From positions 1 to 34,105 of IMG/VR virus record IMGVR_UViG_3300037245_000350: a DNA stretch of 34,105 bases; one strand, written 5' to 3'. Shown here piece after piece: positions 17,051 to 23,996 of this stretch (the first letter of the stretch is position 1; each line of letters starts with the position of its first letter). Made by a program: the position numbers and the translations under genes. Below the pieces are notes generated by a model. That model was not told the origin of the DNA. It was given only the letters and a program-made list of their open reading frames with translations, and ran no database searches. The stretch is from a virus.

Positions 17051-17337
17051 TGAGAATATTTAAAGGTGTCGAGTTTCCGTATCGTGCTATAACTGCACTC
17101 ACTACGCTTGACGATGAAGATTATCAGATCGAATGCACTGCTAATTCCTTTACTGTAACGCTCCCTACTGCGGTAGGACGAGAGGGTAGGGAGTTTTCAA
17201 TAAAGAACTCAGGAACCGGAACTATTACGATTGATGGCGATGGTACAGAAACAATAGACGATGAACTTACACAAGAAATAGACCAAGACGACAATATAGT
17301 AATCGTATCTAATAATGTGGGATGGATAATAATATGA
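17044..17337 (+). CDS. Small beta-strand-repeat protein, fibre-like
   Basis: 97 aa. Start at ATG 17044 is 13 bases after GAAGGGG; ATG 17050, which overlaps the previous stop, is the alternative. The body reads as the common phage fibre domain: FTVTLPTAVGREGREFSIKN, SGTGTITIDGDGTETID, then QDDNIVIVSNNVGWIII. That family (hydrophobic strands, IKNSGTGT and ETID landmarks, W near the end) occurs at ends of phage tail fibre and collagen-like proteins, but here it is a free-standing gene. Function in particle surface structure is likely but unproven. Confidence 0.65.
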   Translation: MVMRIFKGVEFPYRAITALTTLDDEDYQIECTANSFTVTLPTAVGREGREFSIKNSGTGTITIDGDGTETIDDELTQEIDQDDNIVIVSNNVGWIII

Positions 17338-18149
17338 GTTTTTTTAAAGAGATAAAAATAAAAGACGGATGCGGGACAGACCAGCTTGCTTGTGTTGAGT
17401 CTAACGGTGGCCTTGCTGTTAATATCCAAGACCAACATTCGGAAACAATAGACAGTCTGTTTAATCAGTCAGTGAGTAACTTCACTATCTCGGCAGATAC
17501 CACGGCAAGTACAGAGACGACTTTGAATTATGTGTTTACAGCTACAGGTGGGCATGGCATCTCAGTTGATAACGAGATATTACTGTTAGATGTAATAGGT
17601 GATGTGGCTTTCCAGGCAGTGGTAATTGTGGTAGCAACGAATACAATTACAGTTGATCGCCCAATTGACCATATATTCCCCTCAGCCTCGGCTCTTGGAA
17701 GAATAGTGACCAGCAACATGGCCGTTGTTGGTAGTATAGCGACTCCTCAGATTTACACTTTTAGGGCAGGAGCAGACGCTGTTGATATAAATAGAATGAT
17801 GCTTACTATGCTCGGTGGCTCTACAGCTATGGACGATGGTAAATTCGGCAATATTGACGCCCTCGATAACGGTCTTGTCTTGAGGACATACAATGGAATA
17901 CATAAAACTATATTCAATTTCAAGACCAATCGAGACATAAAGCAGTGGTGTTATGATGTTAATTATTCTGATAATTCCCCTGCTGGCAGCACAGGTCTAT
18001 CGTCAAGGATAACATTTAACGGGCAGGATAAGCACGGGGTATCTCTCCGGCTATCAGGCACGGAAGTATTACAATGGATAGTTCAAGACGACTTGACGGG
18101 GTTAGATGCAATAATAGCTTCAGTAGAAGGTCACAAAGTCACTGATTAA
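17334..18149 (+). CDS. Uncharacterised structural protein of the tail module
   Basis: 271 aa from the ATG at 17334, chosen for its ATGA overlap with the previous stop; an in-frame ATG at 17322 would add four residues. First 50 residues are polar; then a beta-rich core with TTLNYVFTATGGHGISVDNEILL, a strand-rich ITVDRPIDH, and a second domain (about 150-271) with LRTYNGIHKTIFNFKTNRDI and VLQWIVQDDLTGLDAI. This pattern recurs in uncharacterised phage proteins near fibre genes (recalled), but no biochemical role is known to me. Confidence 0.6.
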   Translation: MSFFKEIKIKDGCGTDQLACVESNGGLAVNIQDQHSETIDSLFNQSVSNFTISADTTASTETTLNYVFTATGGHGISVDNEILLLDVIGDVAFQAVVIVVATNTITVDRPIDHIFPSASALGRIVTSNMAVVGSIATPQIYTFRAGADAVDINRMMLTMLGGSTAMDDGKFGNIDALDNGLVLRTYNGIHKTIFNFKTNRDIKQWCYDVNYSDNSPAGSTGLSSRITFNGQDKHGVSLRLSGTEVLQWIVQDDLTGLDAIIASVEGHKVTD

Positions 18150-18165
18150 CATAAAGGAATAAACC

Positions 18166-18768
18166 ATCGCAATAAAAGCACAATACAATCCAAGTACAGG
18201 GCTAATGCACTTCACGGCTGCTACGGGGAAGGTGCAGGTGGTTGATGATGGCATAATACCCCCCGTGCCATGCTCGGAATGCGATAATCCAGACACAATA
18301 GATGTTACTATCTCCGGATTGATCCAATGCTGCTCAGTCTCAGTTGGCTTTGGCCAATCACAAGATTACATTGGCGATTTAGCAGGCGAGATCAATAAAA
18401 CACATACACTAAATAGAGAAATACCTTGTCTGTACAGTAAAATTATTGACGTAGACTCCAGCATAAGAGCAGGTGCTTACTTTAACGAGGAATGCAGTGG
18501 CACGCCATCCTTTACGAGTGTAGTAGAGGCAGCTATTAGCGTTTCGCTATCAGAAGACGGTACATTAGTCTGTAATTTATTTGCCACGCAAATCTGGACA
18601 GCTGCAAACACTCCAGTGCAATCGTTTACTGGCGTAGCTACCTTGCCTTGCTGGGATGAAACTCTGGGAAATCCATTCAGTTTAAACTGCGGAGACCCTG
18701 GGCTTCAAGATGACAATTTCACGTGCTTGTTGGCTGGTGGCACTGCTGTTATATCGGAGACCCCATAA
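18166..18768 (+). CDS. Uncharacterised structural protein, probable near-cognate ATC start
   Basis: 200 aa if translation begins at ATC 18166; 187 aa from the first ATG at 18205. The ATC is 7 bases after AAAGGA (18153-18158). It gives the N-terminus MAIKAQYNPSTGL, which looks like a natural phage structural N-terminus, while ATG 18205 has no ribosome site. An in-frame stop at 18160 excludes earlier starts. The body has a Cys pair CSECDNPD near the start, QCCSVSVGFGQSQDY, then beta-rich sequence ending CGDPGLQDDNFTCLLAGG. Function unknown; it belongs to the tail module. Confidence 0.6.
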   Translation: MAIKAQYNPSTGLMHFTAATGKVQVVDDGIIPPVPCSECDNPDTIDVTISGLIQCCSVSVGFGQSQDYIGDLAGEINKTHTLNREIPCLYSKIIDVDSSIRAGAYFNEECSGTPSFTSVVEAAISVSLSEDGTLVCNLFATQIWTAANTPVQSFTGVATLPCWDETLGNPFSLNCGDPGLQDDNFTCLLAGGTAVISETP

Positions 18769-19010
18769 TGACCTGCTGCGGAAAAACAAAACAAATAGCA
18801 AGAAAAGGAAAGAACATAGTCAAGGGCACTATTGCTCATGTACTAGGGATAAAGTACGAATTTACAGACGGACGGATAGCAATATGCAGGGGATGCCCTG
18901 ATAATTACTGGATAGCAAAAACGCTCTGGTGCAGTATATGCAAGTGTCATATACCGAAAAAGGCTAGAGTACAAGACGAGAACTGCCCAAACGATAAATG
19001 GGATAAATAA
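18768..19010 (+). CDS. Small zinc-binding protein with CPxxKW end
   Basis: 80 aa starting at ATG 18768, which overlaps the previous stop (TAATG) and has GGAGA 7 bases before it. It holds CCGKTKQIARKGKN at the start. The end has the array CRGCPDNYW, then CSICKCHIPKKARVQDENCP and NDKW. The pattern of C..C, C..CxC, basic stretch and CPxxKW is a small phage Zn-ribbon type found repeatedly near phage structural genes (recalled). It may be a tail or assembly cofactor; no function is proven. Confidence 0.65.
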   Translation: MTCCGKTKQIARKGKNIVKGTIAHVLGIKYEFTDGRIAICRGCPDNYWIAKTLWCSICKCHIPKKARVQDENCPNDKWDK

Positions 19011-19022
19011 AGGAGCTATAAA

Positions 19023-19481
19023 ATGGCACTAGAAAACAAACTGGAAATTAAAATAAGATCAACGCTAACAGGCGATGTAGGTTTATCATCAGTAAATAGC
19101 CAGGTTAACGTCAAACAAGCCACAGAACTCACTACAGTCCCCACTGACGCCATTTTCACCGTCACGGGTGTAATCGCAGGCGGAGCGGTGAGTTATGACC
19201 TTATAGGAGCTCTCACGGACCCTCTCGGCAATGCTGTAACATTCGCTAAGGTTATGTCGGTATATGTAATCAATAACGACGCAAACGCAATGGCTATCGG
19301 AGGTGCGAACAATATTCCCATGATTGCGGCGGGCGGCGTTATGAATATTGACAATGGCGGATATAATCAATTTATATCGGTAAATGGGATAACCGTAACC
19401 TCCGGAACAGGCGATTTAATAACGGTATCGGGCACAAATGACGATACGTTCGACCTTGTAGTAATCGGATCGTCAACATAG
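19023..19481 (+). CDS. Uncharacterised beta-sandwich structural protein
   Basis: 152 aa, AAGGAG about 8 bases before the ATG. Dominated by beta strands with Gly, Thr, Ala, Val; landmarks are SYDLIGALTDPLGNAVTFAK, MSVYVINNDANAMAIGG (about 79-95), ISVNGITVTSGTGDLITVSG and a closing FDLVVIGSST. The same set of landmarks appears in many uncharacterised phage virion proteins I recall (the LTDAFG-TFARVKA and GTGDLLKV patterns), so it is probably a virion surface protein. It is the last gene of the right-pointing arm. Confidence 0.65.
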   Translation: MALENKLEIKIRSTLTGDVGLSSVNSQVNVKQATELTTVPTDAIFTVTGVIAGGAVSYDLIGALTDPLGNAVTFAKVMSVYVINNDANAMAIGGANNIPMIAAGGVMNIDNGGYNQFISVNGITVTSGTGDLITVSGTNDDTFDLVVIGSST

Positions 19482-19518
19482 CAAGTGGACATCTTCCTCC
19501 TGACGGCTCCGTCTTTGA
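19482..19518. terminator. Convergent gene junction with weak hairpin
   Basis: The last right-pointing gene ends at 19481 and the last left-pointing gene ends at 19519. GACGG-CT-CCGTC (19502-19513), a very short-looped inverted repeat, is followed by TTTGATT on the + strand. This is the only hairpin in the gap; it might terminate the virion transcript, but it is weak. Confidence 0.35.
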
Positions 19519-19689
19519 TTAGGCGGGGTCGTTTATTTCCCTACGTTTCGTATATCCGCCATCCGTAATATCTTCCAGTAGGCGGTCGAGTCCCTGATTA
19601 TCCCATGCTGGATTGTAATTCTTACGCCTTACGTGGCATTCAATTTTACAGGCGGTGCATTGACCCTTGCATTTCCCTTGTTTTGCCAT
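19519..19689 (-). CDS. Small Cys-rich protein
   Basis: 56 aa, not long enough for usual gene calling. AAAGGAG lies 7 bases before its ATG at 19689. N-terminal half reads MAKQGKCKGQCTACKIECHV, with four Cys spaced C-x3-C-x2-C-x3-C followed by His, suggesting a zinc- or disulfide-bound knot; the remainder is charged (RLLEDITDGGYTKRREI). It is the last gene of the left arm. A 5-bp stem-loop (GCCTC/GAGGC, 19709-19735) precedes the ribosome site. Confidence 0.6.
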   Translation of the reverse strand: MAKQGKCKGQCTACKIECHVRRKNYNPAWDNQGLDRLLEDITDGGYTKRREINDPA

Positions 19690-19754
19690 TCTATTTCTCC
19701 TTTAATATGCCTCCCACCCGGCGAGGATGAGAGGCTGGACTGAAACATATGTTA

Positions 19755-19997
19755 TTAATCTTTACTTTCAATTTGCACAGGCACTCCGCCTATAATAGCA
19801 GTGCCTTTAATTTTATCATTCTTCGTCTTAGTCTGCCCGCTGCCGATCTTGGTGGAGTTTGGGTCTGCGACAAGAGCAAGTTCTTTAGTGTCTACAGACT
19901 TCGCAAAAGTGTAGAGGAACGCATGGTCTGTCCATAAAACCATGCACCCCGACGCCCCGAATATGAGGCAGGCCAGAAGGGTTATTAGTGTTTTCAT
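19755..19997 (-). CDS. Small putative lipoprotein, possible lysis-cassette member
   Basis: 80 aa. Signal peptide MKTLITLLACLIFGASGC ends in a lipobox-like ASGC, so the mature protein likely has a lipidated C18. The remaining 62 residues are mostly polar (VDTKELALVADPNSTKIGSGQTKTKNDKIKG). A short lipoprotein near the permuted peptidase could be an outer-membrane spanin (Rz1-like), but it lacks the typical Pro richness and no inner-membrane partner is adjacent, so this is only a possibility. The ATG overlaps the upstream stop (ATGA). Confidence 0.6.
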   Translation of the reverse strand: MKTLITLLACLIFGASGCMVLWTDHAFLYTFAKSVDTKELALVADPNSTKIGSGQTKTKNDKIKGTAIIGGVPVQIESKD

Positions 19998-20239
19998 AGT
20001 GATTCAATCTCCTTCTTGATTTCTGTGAGCGTGAATTGCAGGGCACATTTATAGCAAATGTCAAGGCAGGGAAATGCCACTAAGGTAAGGCCAATGCTTT
20101 TAATTTTATTTCCTGTATCTTCGTCAATTAAGTTTTCCCTGTTAAAATATTGCTTGTCAATGGTCTTAGCAGGTTCCTTCTCGTCTATTGGCATTTCCTT
20201 GTGACAGTAATCACATTTCTTAATATGTCTTGTACTCAT
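19994..20239 (-). CDS. Uncharacterised Cys-rich protein
   Basis: 81 aa. Two CxxC pairs: CDYCHKEMP near residues 9-17 and CLDICYKCALQF at about 58-69, spaced as in a small zinc ribbon. Between them is a helical stretch with DEDTGNKIKSIGL. AAAGGA lies 7 bases before the ATG. The ATG overlaps the stop of the upstream HNH gene, and the stop overlaps the lipoprotein ATG, so the three move as a unit. No named family. Confidence 0.6.
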   Translation of the reverse strand: MSTRHIKKCDYCHKEMPIDEKEPAKTIDKQYFNRENLIDEDTGNKIKSIGLTLVAFPCLDICYKCALQFTLTEIKKEIESL

Positions 20240-20745
20240 CTTACTTTCCTTTCAAAATTAGTTCTTGCGAATTCACCGAATAGTTCAGTTGCTTTTTTAT
20301 CGTATTCTTTTGCGGCCTTAATTATGCAAAAGAAATGGCCTAGATATATAGACTTCTTTTTGTAACGAATAGAGGCTCCCCATCTATCGCATTGCTTCTG
20401 CCAAGACACGCCTTTATATCCAGATGTATTATTGGCCGGCTTACATCTATTCATGGAGTTACCTGCCCTGCAACATATTCTTAGGTTAGCTCTTTGGTTA
20501 TTTAAACCGTTCATGTCTCGATGGTCCACCATCTCATCTTTGCCGGTTAGGTCCATGATAGCCCTATGCATAAGGATAGTCTTATTGGATTTTGACATGT
20601 GATCTCGAATGGTACGTCTAGCGTAAGTAGTGCCAAACCTTGTTAGGGTGTTCCATTTGTGTCTGTTGAGTCTCTCGTAATCATCATCGTCTACCAAGGC
20701 AAACCTGTTCCGGTGCTTCGCTGTACTAATGTCAATCTTTTTCAT
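20236..20745 (-). CDS. HNH endonuclease with AP2 DNA-binding domain (homing-type)
   Basis: 169 aa. The N-terminal half holds the DxxDYERLNRHKW start and the HNH core (LMHRAIMDLTGKDEMVDHRDMNGLNNQRANLRICC). The C-terminal half is an AP2-type domain: NNTSGYKGVSWQKQCDRWGASIRYKKKSIYLGHF, then AAKEYDKKATELFGEFA. This is the classic free-standing phage homing endonuclease plan, with AP2 binding DNA and HNH cutting. It has its own promoter and structured leader just upstream, so it is probably a selfish insert in the lysis-side cluster. Confidence 0.9.
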   Translation of the reverse strand: MKKIDISTAKHRNRFALVDDDDYERLNRHKWNTLTRFGTTYARRTIRDHMSKSNKTILMHRAIMDLTGKDEMVDHRDMNGLNNQRANLRICCRAGNSMNRCKPANNTSGYKGVSWQKQCDRWGASIRYKKKSIYLGHFFCIIKAAKEYDKKATELFGEFARTNFERKVR

Positions 20746-20836
20746 AATACTATCCCTGTAATAGTGCCTGATTAAAGTGAATAGCAGGGACGGTCAGGTG
20801 TCCGTCCTTTTCGGGTTCGATGCCCTAGCTATCAAT
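20746..20836 (-). promoter_or_regulatory. Structured leader with alternative pairings at a ribosome binding site
   Basis: Left-pointing RNA. CCCTG (from 20785-20789) can pair with CAGGG (20754-20758), which holds the AGGGA ribosome site of the HNH-AP2 gene. Alternatively CCCTGCTAT pairs with the upstream ATAGCTAGGG (20823-20832) by 9 bases with one bulge. A nested hairpin GGACGG/CCGTCC (20788-20807) sits between. The two states exclude each other, so it could switch translation. Confidence 0.5.
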
Positions 20837-20864
20837 AATATAACATATATTTCATAGAAGTCAA
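20837..20864 (-). promoter_or_regulatory. Sigma70-like promoter for the HNH-AP2 gene
   Basis: On the left-pointing strand TTGACT (20859-20864) is 16 bases from TATATT (20837-20842), matching 5 of 6 bases at each site. The spacer contains TATATGT. It lies just after the peptidase stop codon, and its start point would give a leader of about 85 bases. Confidence 0.6.
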
Positions 20865-20867
20865 GTT

Positions 20868-21485
20868 TTATTTTAGTTCAACTTCTGGTAGGTATACCAT
20901 GTCAATCACAGAATCATCAAACCAGTGGTTATTACCTCTAGTGTCGTCAGGTTCGTACTCACTTGCTTTATAACCAGTTCCAAATAATCCACAAGCCTGC
21001 AACATCATTATAACAAGCTGAGTACAGAATATACCTTCGTCCTTACCCGTATAAGTAAACCAATCTCGCCCGAACAGCCTGAAATCAAGCGAGGCCATAT
21101 ACAGTTTAAACCGCCCTGTCATTGTCTTAATGTCTGGATAGGACGATCCAAGATGCTCTTTGATGAATTCTGCTGCCATTATTTCTCTGGTTGCGTTTGC
21201 TCCATCGCTCGAATCGCCAAACTTCGGAACCCTTGCGTATACCTTGCCTGGGTAATGGGCAAGCCATGCACCAAATGCCATCATCTGAACGCCTGATATG
21301 CCCGTATGCTTATTCAATGTCGTAGACTCAAATATCATCACTTGACCAGTGACCGGATCAACAAAGACTATTGCTGTATGGCCGATCCATTTGTACGGTA
21401 GCTTCCAACTCACGCAGTTGATAACTGTAAACGTAGGCAGTTGGTCGCGTGCCTTGAGATACGGAATTACTATTTCTGTTGCCAT
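20868..21485 (-). CDS. Permuted NlpC/P60-like cysteine peptidase or amidase
   Basis: 205 aa. The catalytic pair is in permuted order: WIGHTAIVFVDPVTG with H36 first, IFES just after (E53), and then IFCTQLVIMM with C154. This is the arrangement of the YiiX/permuted NlpC-P60 family, which acts on amide bonds in peptidoglycan or lipid-linked substrates. No signal peptide or membrane span, so export would require a holin. In a phage a role in lysis or host-surface attack is plausible (inference). The stop is directly followed by the HNH-AP2 promoter. Confidence 0.65.
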   Translation of the reverse strand: MATEIVIPYLKARDQLPTFTVINCVSWKLPYKWIGHTAIVFVDPVTGQVMIFESTTLNKHTGISGVQMMAFGAWLAHYPGKVYARVPKFGDSSDGANATREIMAAEFIKEHLGSSYPDIKTMTGRFKLYMASLDFRLFGRDWFTYTGKDEGIFCTQLVIMMLQACGLFGTGYKASEYEPDDTRGNNHWFDDSVIDMVYLPEVELK

Positions 21486-21853
21486 TACTCTATTTCCTTT
21501 CCATTCTTAGTTACACCTTCGTTAGATTCGCTTGCATCGCCCATGTACCAGTCATCAGTGTAGACGCCTTCAAGTAAACCTTTACCGCTGTCGCAAGCCT
21601 TCATTGCTGCGTCTATCCGTGCAAGGGCTTGGAGTGGGCCGTCATACACCTTTTCACGGCAAGTTACGCTGTTCTTGCATAGTAATTTGTCGAAATAGGC
21701 GTCATGGTCAATCCACGGAGTTTCGCTGCCATCATTGTGAAAATCTAAGGCTTCAATCCACCAATGCCCATCTGACGTACTTATCCTTACGCCCATGTAA
21801 TTAGCCGCAAGCAACATCTTAAAGGCTTTTTCGTAGTCTATATCTTCTGCCAT
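21485..21853 (-). CDS. Uncharacterised protein
   Basis: 122 aa. Acidic with many aromatic residues: DIDYEKAFKMLLAANYMGVRI, SDGHWWIEALDFHNDGSETPWID (about 27-49), a CREKVYDGPLQALARIDAAMKAC helix and a polar C-terminus. No recognised domain. AAAGGA-type ribosome site not obvious; the ATG overlaps the stop of the upstream gene at 21853 and its own stop overlaps the peptidase ATG (TAATG), so coupled translation is likely. Confidence 0.55.
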   Translation of the reverse strand: MAEDIDYEKAFKMLLAANYMGVRISTSDGHWWIEALDFHNDGSETPWIDHDAYFDKLLCKNSVTCREKVYDGPLQALARIDAAMKACDSGKGLLEGVYTDDWYMGDASESNEGVTKNGKEIE

Positions 21854-22044
21854 TATAACTGTAACTCCCAGTTAAAGATTATGTGGGCAAGGACTTGCGG
21901 GGAAACGATTTCTCCGCTGGCATTCTCGCACAATTGTTGCATTCTATCTAGCCTTGACGCTAGGCTTGGGGGGCATTCTTTCAGATTAAGCATAGACGCA
22001 GCCTTCTCTTTTAGCTCTGTGCTGTCATATTCTATTTCACTCAT
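21853..22044 (-). CDS. Small uncharacterised protein
   Basis: 63 aa: MSEIEYDSTELKEKAASMLNLKECPPSL and a helical LASRLDRMQQLCENASGEIVSPQVLAHIIFNWELQ. AAGGAG precedes the ATG by 8-9 bases. Stop and start of neighbours overlap. It looks like a helical regulator-sized protein but no family is recognised. Confidence 0.55.
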   Translation of the reverse strand: MSEIEYDSTELKEKAASMLNLKECPPSLASRLDRMQQLCENASGEIVSPQVLAHIIFNWELQL

Positions 22045-22223
22045 TATACTATCTCCTTAAAACAGTCTGGTTTATCTTTGTAAGTGCATATAGGAGGGTT
22101 TTCACTACCCCACCACGTCTCTGCATTAGCCATGACAAACGAAGTCAAAGCCCTGTCGCACTTCAAGCCCTTTTTACATGGCATCCAGTACGAACAGAAT
22201 GTCTTGTCTTTATATGAAATTAT
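22044..22223 (-). CDS. Small Cys-rich protein, probable near-cognate ATA start
   Basis: 59 aa if started at ATA 22223, 7 bases after AAGGAG. Longer reading to 22349 lies within the upstream HNH gene and is not credible; a downstream ATG at 22178 has no ribosome site. The product starts MISYKDKTFCSYWMPCKKGLKCDRAL, holds TWWGSENPPICTYKDKPDCF, and has six Cys, so it may bind zinc. The near-cognate start needs proof; ATC (4 bases from the site) and ATT (10 bases) are neighbours in the same frame. Confidence 0.45.
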   Translation of the reverse strand: MISYKDKTFCSYWMPCKKGLKCDRALTSFVMANAETWWGSENPPICTYKDKPDCFKEIV

Positions 22224-22245
22224 GATAGTACTCCTTAATTGGATG

Positions 22246-22560
22246 TTATTTATTTTCTTGTCTTTTAGCAACCTGCTTTGCCGTCTCTGCCTTGTGGCAG
22301 TCATAGCACAATACAATTTGAGGCTTATCAAGAACTTCCTCTCGTACAACCCTGATGACGTTTTCCCAGTTGATCTCGTCTATATGGTGTACTTCTATTT
22401 TAACAACCTTACCCTTGGCTCTACTCTGTTTTTTACCGCACTGAGAGCATGAATAGTTAGCGTCCTTACGTACCTTAGCATTCTCCCGTGACTGAGTCCA
22501 GCCACGCCTTATCCAGTTCTGTATGCGGCTCTTTGGGGTGTACGGTAGTCTCTTTGCCAT
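22246..22560 (-). CDS. HNH endonuclease
   Basis: 104 aa. Basic N-terminus MAKRLPYTPKSRIQNWIRRGW, then CSQCGKKQ (a CxxC), VEVHHIDE-like core (KIEVHHIDEINW, with the HH of the active site at about 58-59) and CYDCHKAET as the second Zn pair. A full HNH fold with both knuckles. In some phages a small HNH is needed for packaging and lies near terminase; here it is in the far arm, so a homing or accessory role fits better. Confidence 0.85.
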   Translation of the reverse strand: MAKRLPYTPKSRIQNWIRRGWTQSRENAKVRKDANYSCSQCGKKQSRAKGKVVKIEVHHIDEINWENVIRVVREEVLDKPQIVLCYDCHKAETAKQVAKRQENK

Positions 22561-22563
22561 CTC

Positions 22564-23013
22564 TCAATTTCCTTCCTCTATATCACTGGGAAAGGTTCCC
22601 ATTGGGGATTTTTCCCATGCCAATCTTATTGGCTTTCCGCACCAAGTGCAAAACCTCTGTGAGTTGTTTGGGACTAGAGAGCAATGCCCACAACCCGTAT
22701 CCATCGTCCCTTTGTCATCTGGATCGTAAACGCATTCGCCTTGATGCTTTGCAAGCTCCGCCTCAAGCTCAACTATCCGCTCATTATCACGGCCGTCCTG
22801 GTCACAAGTCCCGTTCTCATTGCCATTGCAGGATAAAGGTTCGTTGGTTAGGCTGGAGATTTCCCGGGTCATGCAGTTGTTGCATTTTCTTGCCTGTTTC
22901 ATTACCGCTTCAAGCTCTTTATATGTAGGGCTACATTGATGATTTCCTATTACTGGCAATGCTTCACCACAAGCTCTGCATAAAGGCTGTTTTCCGTATT
23001 TTGTTTCATTCAT
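22564..23013 (-). CDS. Multi-zinc-ribbon protein
   Basis: 149 aa. Cys pairs: CRACGEALP at 12-20, CNNCMTREI near 44-52, then CVYDP..., TGCGHC and CTWCGKPIRL. A coiled-coil-like acidic helix (NERIVELEAELAKHQGE) sits between the second and third ribbons. The start is preceded by AGGAG with spacing of about 9 bases. Such ribbon plus coil proteins occur as accessory phage proteins; function unknown. Confidence 0.6.
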   Translation of the reverse strand: MNETKYGKQPLCRACGEALPVIGNHQCSPTYKELEAVMKQARKCNNCMTREISSLTNEPLSCNGNENGTCDQDGRDNERIVELEAELAKHQGECVYDPDDKGTMDTGCGHCSLVPNNSQRFCTWCGKPIRLAWEKSPMGTFPSDIEEGN

Positions 23014-23015
23014 TT

Positions 23016-23354
23016 CTATAATCTCCTATAGTTTTCTTTCTTATATTTTGCGAGGGTATTTTTGGTTTTCGTTACGGCTTTCATCAAGTGAGACCTACAT
23101 CGCTTAACAGCCCCATCGGTATAAACAAGAGTGTACAGTTGGCCGTCTATGTACTCAAGTGCTTTCACAAGCTCTGTAACGCCCCCAAAGTCATCAAGAG
23201 CCGCACTCATATGATCGTTAGCTGCCTTGAGCTTGCGGTTGTCTTCTTGGAGATTATCAATACGCTTAACTTGCTTGCCTATTAAAATGTGCAATTGTGG
23301 AATTTGCTTCATTTTTAAATCACAGGCTATTGTGCATTTGATTTCTTCGCTCAT
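23016..23354 (-). CDS. Uncharacterised coiled-coil protein
   Basis: 112 aa. MSEEIKCTIACDLKMKQIPQLHIL followed by an Arg/Lys-Asn rich coiled coil (KQVKRIDNLQEDNRKLKAANDHMSAALDDF) and a C-terminal basic helix (RCRSHLMKAVTKTKNTLAKYKKENYRRL). AGGAG precedes the ATG by 6 bases. No enzyme motif. Perhaps a nucleic-acid or protein-binding accessory, purely by composition. Confidence 0.55.
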   Translation of the reverse strand: MSEEIKCTIACDLKMKQIPQLHILIGKQVKRIDNLQEDNRKLKAANDHMSAALDDFGGVTELVKALEYIDGQLYTLVYTDGAVKRCRSHLMKAVTKTKNTLAKYKKENYRRL

Positions 23355-23412
23355 TCTATTCTCCTACATTGGTTAAATTTCTTACTCTTTCATTCTACTT
23401 ATGAATAGGGGG

Positions 23413-23565
23413 CTATTGGGTTTTTCTTTCGATACCATCCGCCGTACCCTGCTTAATGGCTTCAAGAATATCAGCACATGGCATATCAGTTCCACTTTTA
23501 ACAAGATCATATATCGCGTCTCTTGTTCCCTGTTTTATTGCTTCAAATACATCACTGTCGTTCAT
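23413..23565 (-). CDS. Small protein with internal duplicated motif
   Basis: 50 aa. The product contains two near-copies of the same block: FEAIKQGTRDAI at about 7-18 and LEAIKQGTADGI at about 34-45, 27 residues apart. AAGGGAATAGA precedes the ATG. It looks like two helices of the same type joined by a short linker, as in a small dimer-like DNA- or protein-binding module. Not found in usual size-filtered gene lists. No function. Confidence 0.55.
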   Translation of the reverse strand: MNDSDVFEAIKQGTRDAIYDLVKSGTDMPCADILEAIKQGTADGIERKTQ

Positions 23566-23598
23566 TCTATTCCCTTTCTATGTTCTTTATGTTTAAAG

Positions 23599-23940
23599 TT
23601 ATTTATCTGGATTGAGTATTAATTTTATTTTCCCATCAAACTCGTAATTCTTAAGCTCTCCGTTGAATTCATAAACACAACCCACTTCAAGTTTATCTGT
23701 TATTGACTGCATGAACTCCTCAACGCCGTCATAAAGCCACGGAGAATCATTTACGCCATCAAACTCACATAATAAGGCAGTAGGGTTAAGATACCCAGAC
23801 TCATAGCATCCAACAGCAAAAACTAAACGCCCATGATAAGCAACATTCTTTTTTATTGCTAGGTGTCCGAAAGTTTCAGCCATAACTTGATAATGATATA
23901 ACTGCTCGTGTTTATTAAAAGCGTCCGTCCAGTGTGTCAT
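23599..23940 (-). CDS. Uncharacterised protein
   Basis: 113 aa: MTHWTDAFNKHEQLYHYQVMAETFGHL at the start, a small alpha/beta middle (HGRLVFAVGCYESGYLNP, EFDGVNDSPWLYDGVEEF), and a closing CVYEFNGELKNYEFDGKIKLILNPDK. AAAGGTAGAGAA precedes the ATG. A repeated element with stem-loop (23997-24058) lies about 60 bases upstream. No known family. Confidence 0.55.
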   Translation of the reverse strand: MTHWTDAFNKHEQLYHYQVMAETFGHLAIKKNVAYHGRLVFAVGCYESGYLNPTALLCEFDGVNDSPWLYDGVEEFMQSITDKLEVGCVYEFNGELKNYEFDGKIKLILNPDK

Positions 23941-23996
23941 TTCTCTACCTTTCTTTGTTCTTTATGTTTATATAAACGGTTATGTACATTAGTATC

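Noticed and set aside
20788-20811. GGACGG/CCGTCC hairpin followed by TTTT, read as a + strand terminator
   Set aside because: No right-pointing gene leads into it; in the left-pointing RNA it is part of the HNH-AP2 leader, and no T-run follows there.
20811-20832. T-arm-like GGGTTCGATGCCC, possible tRNA 3' end or attachment site
   Set aside because: Only a 3-bp stem closes the loop, no acceptor or other arms, and no integrase in the window.
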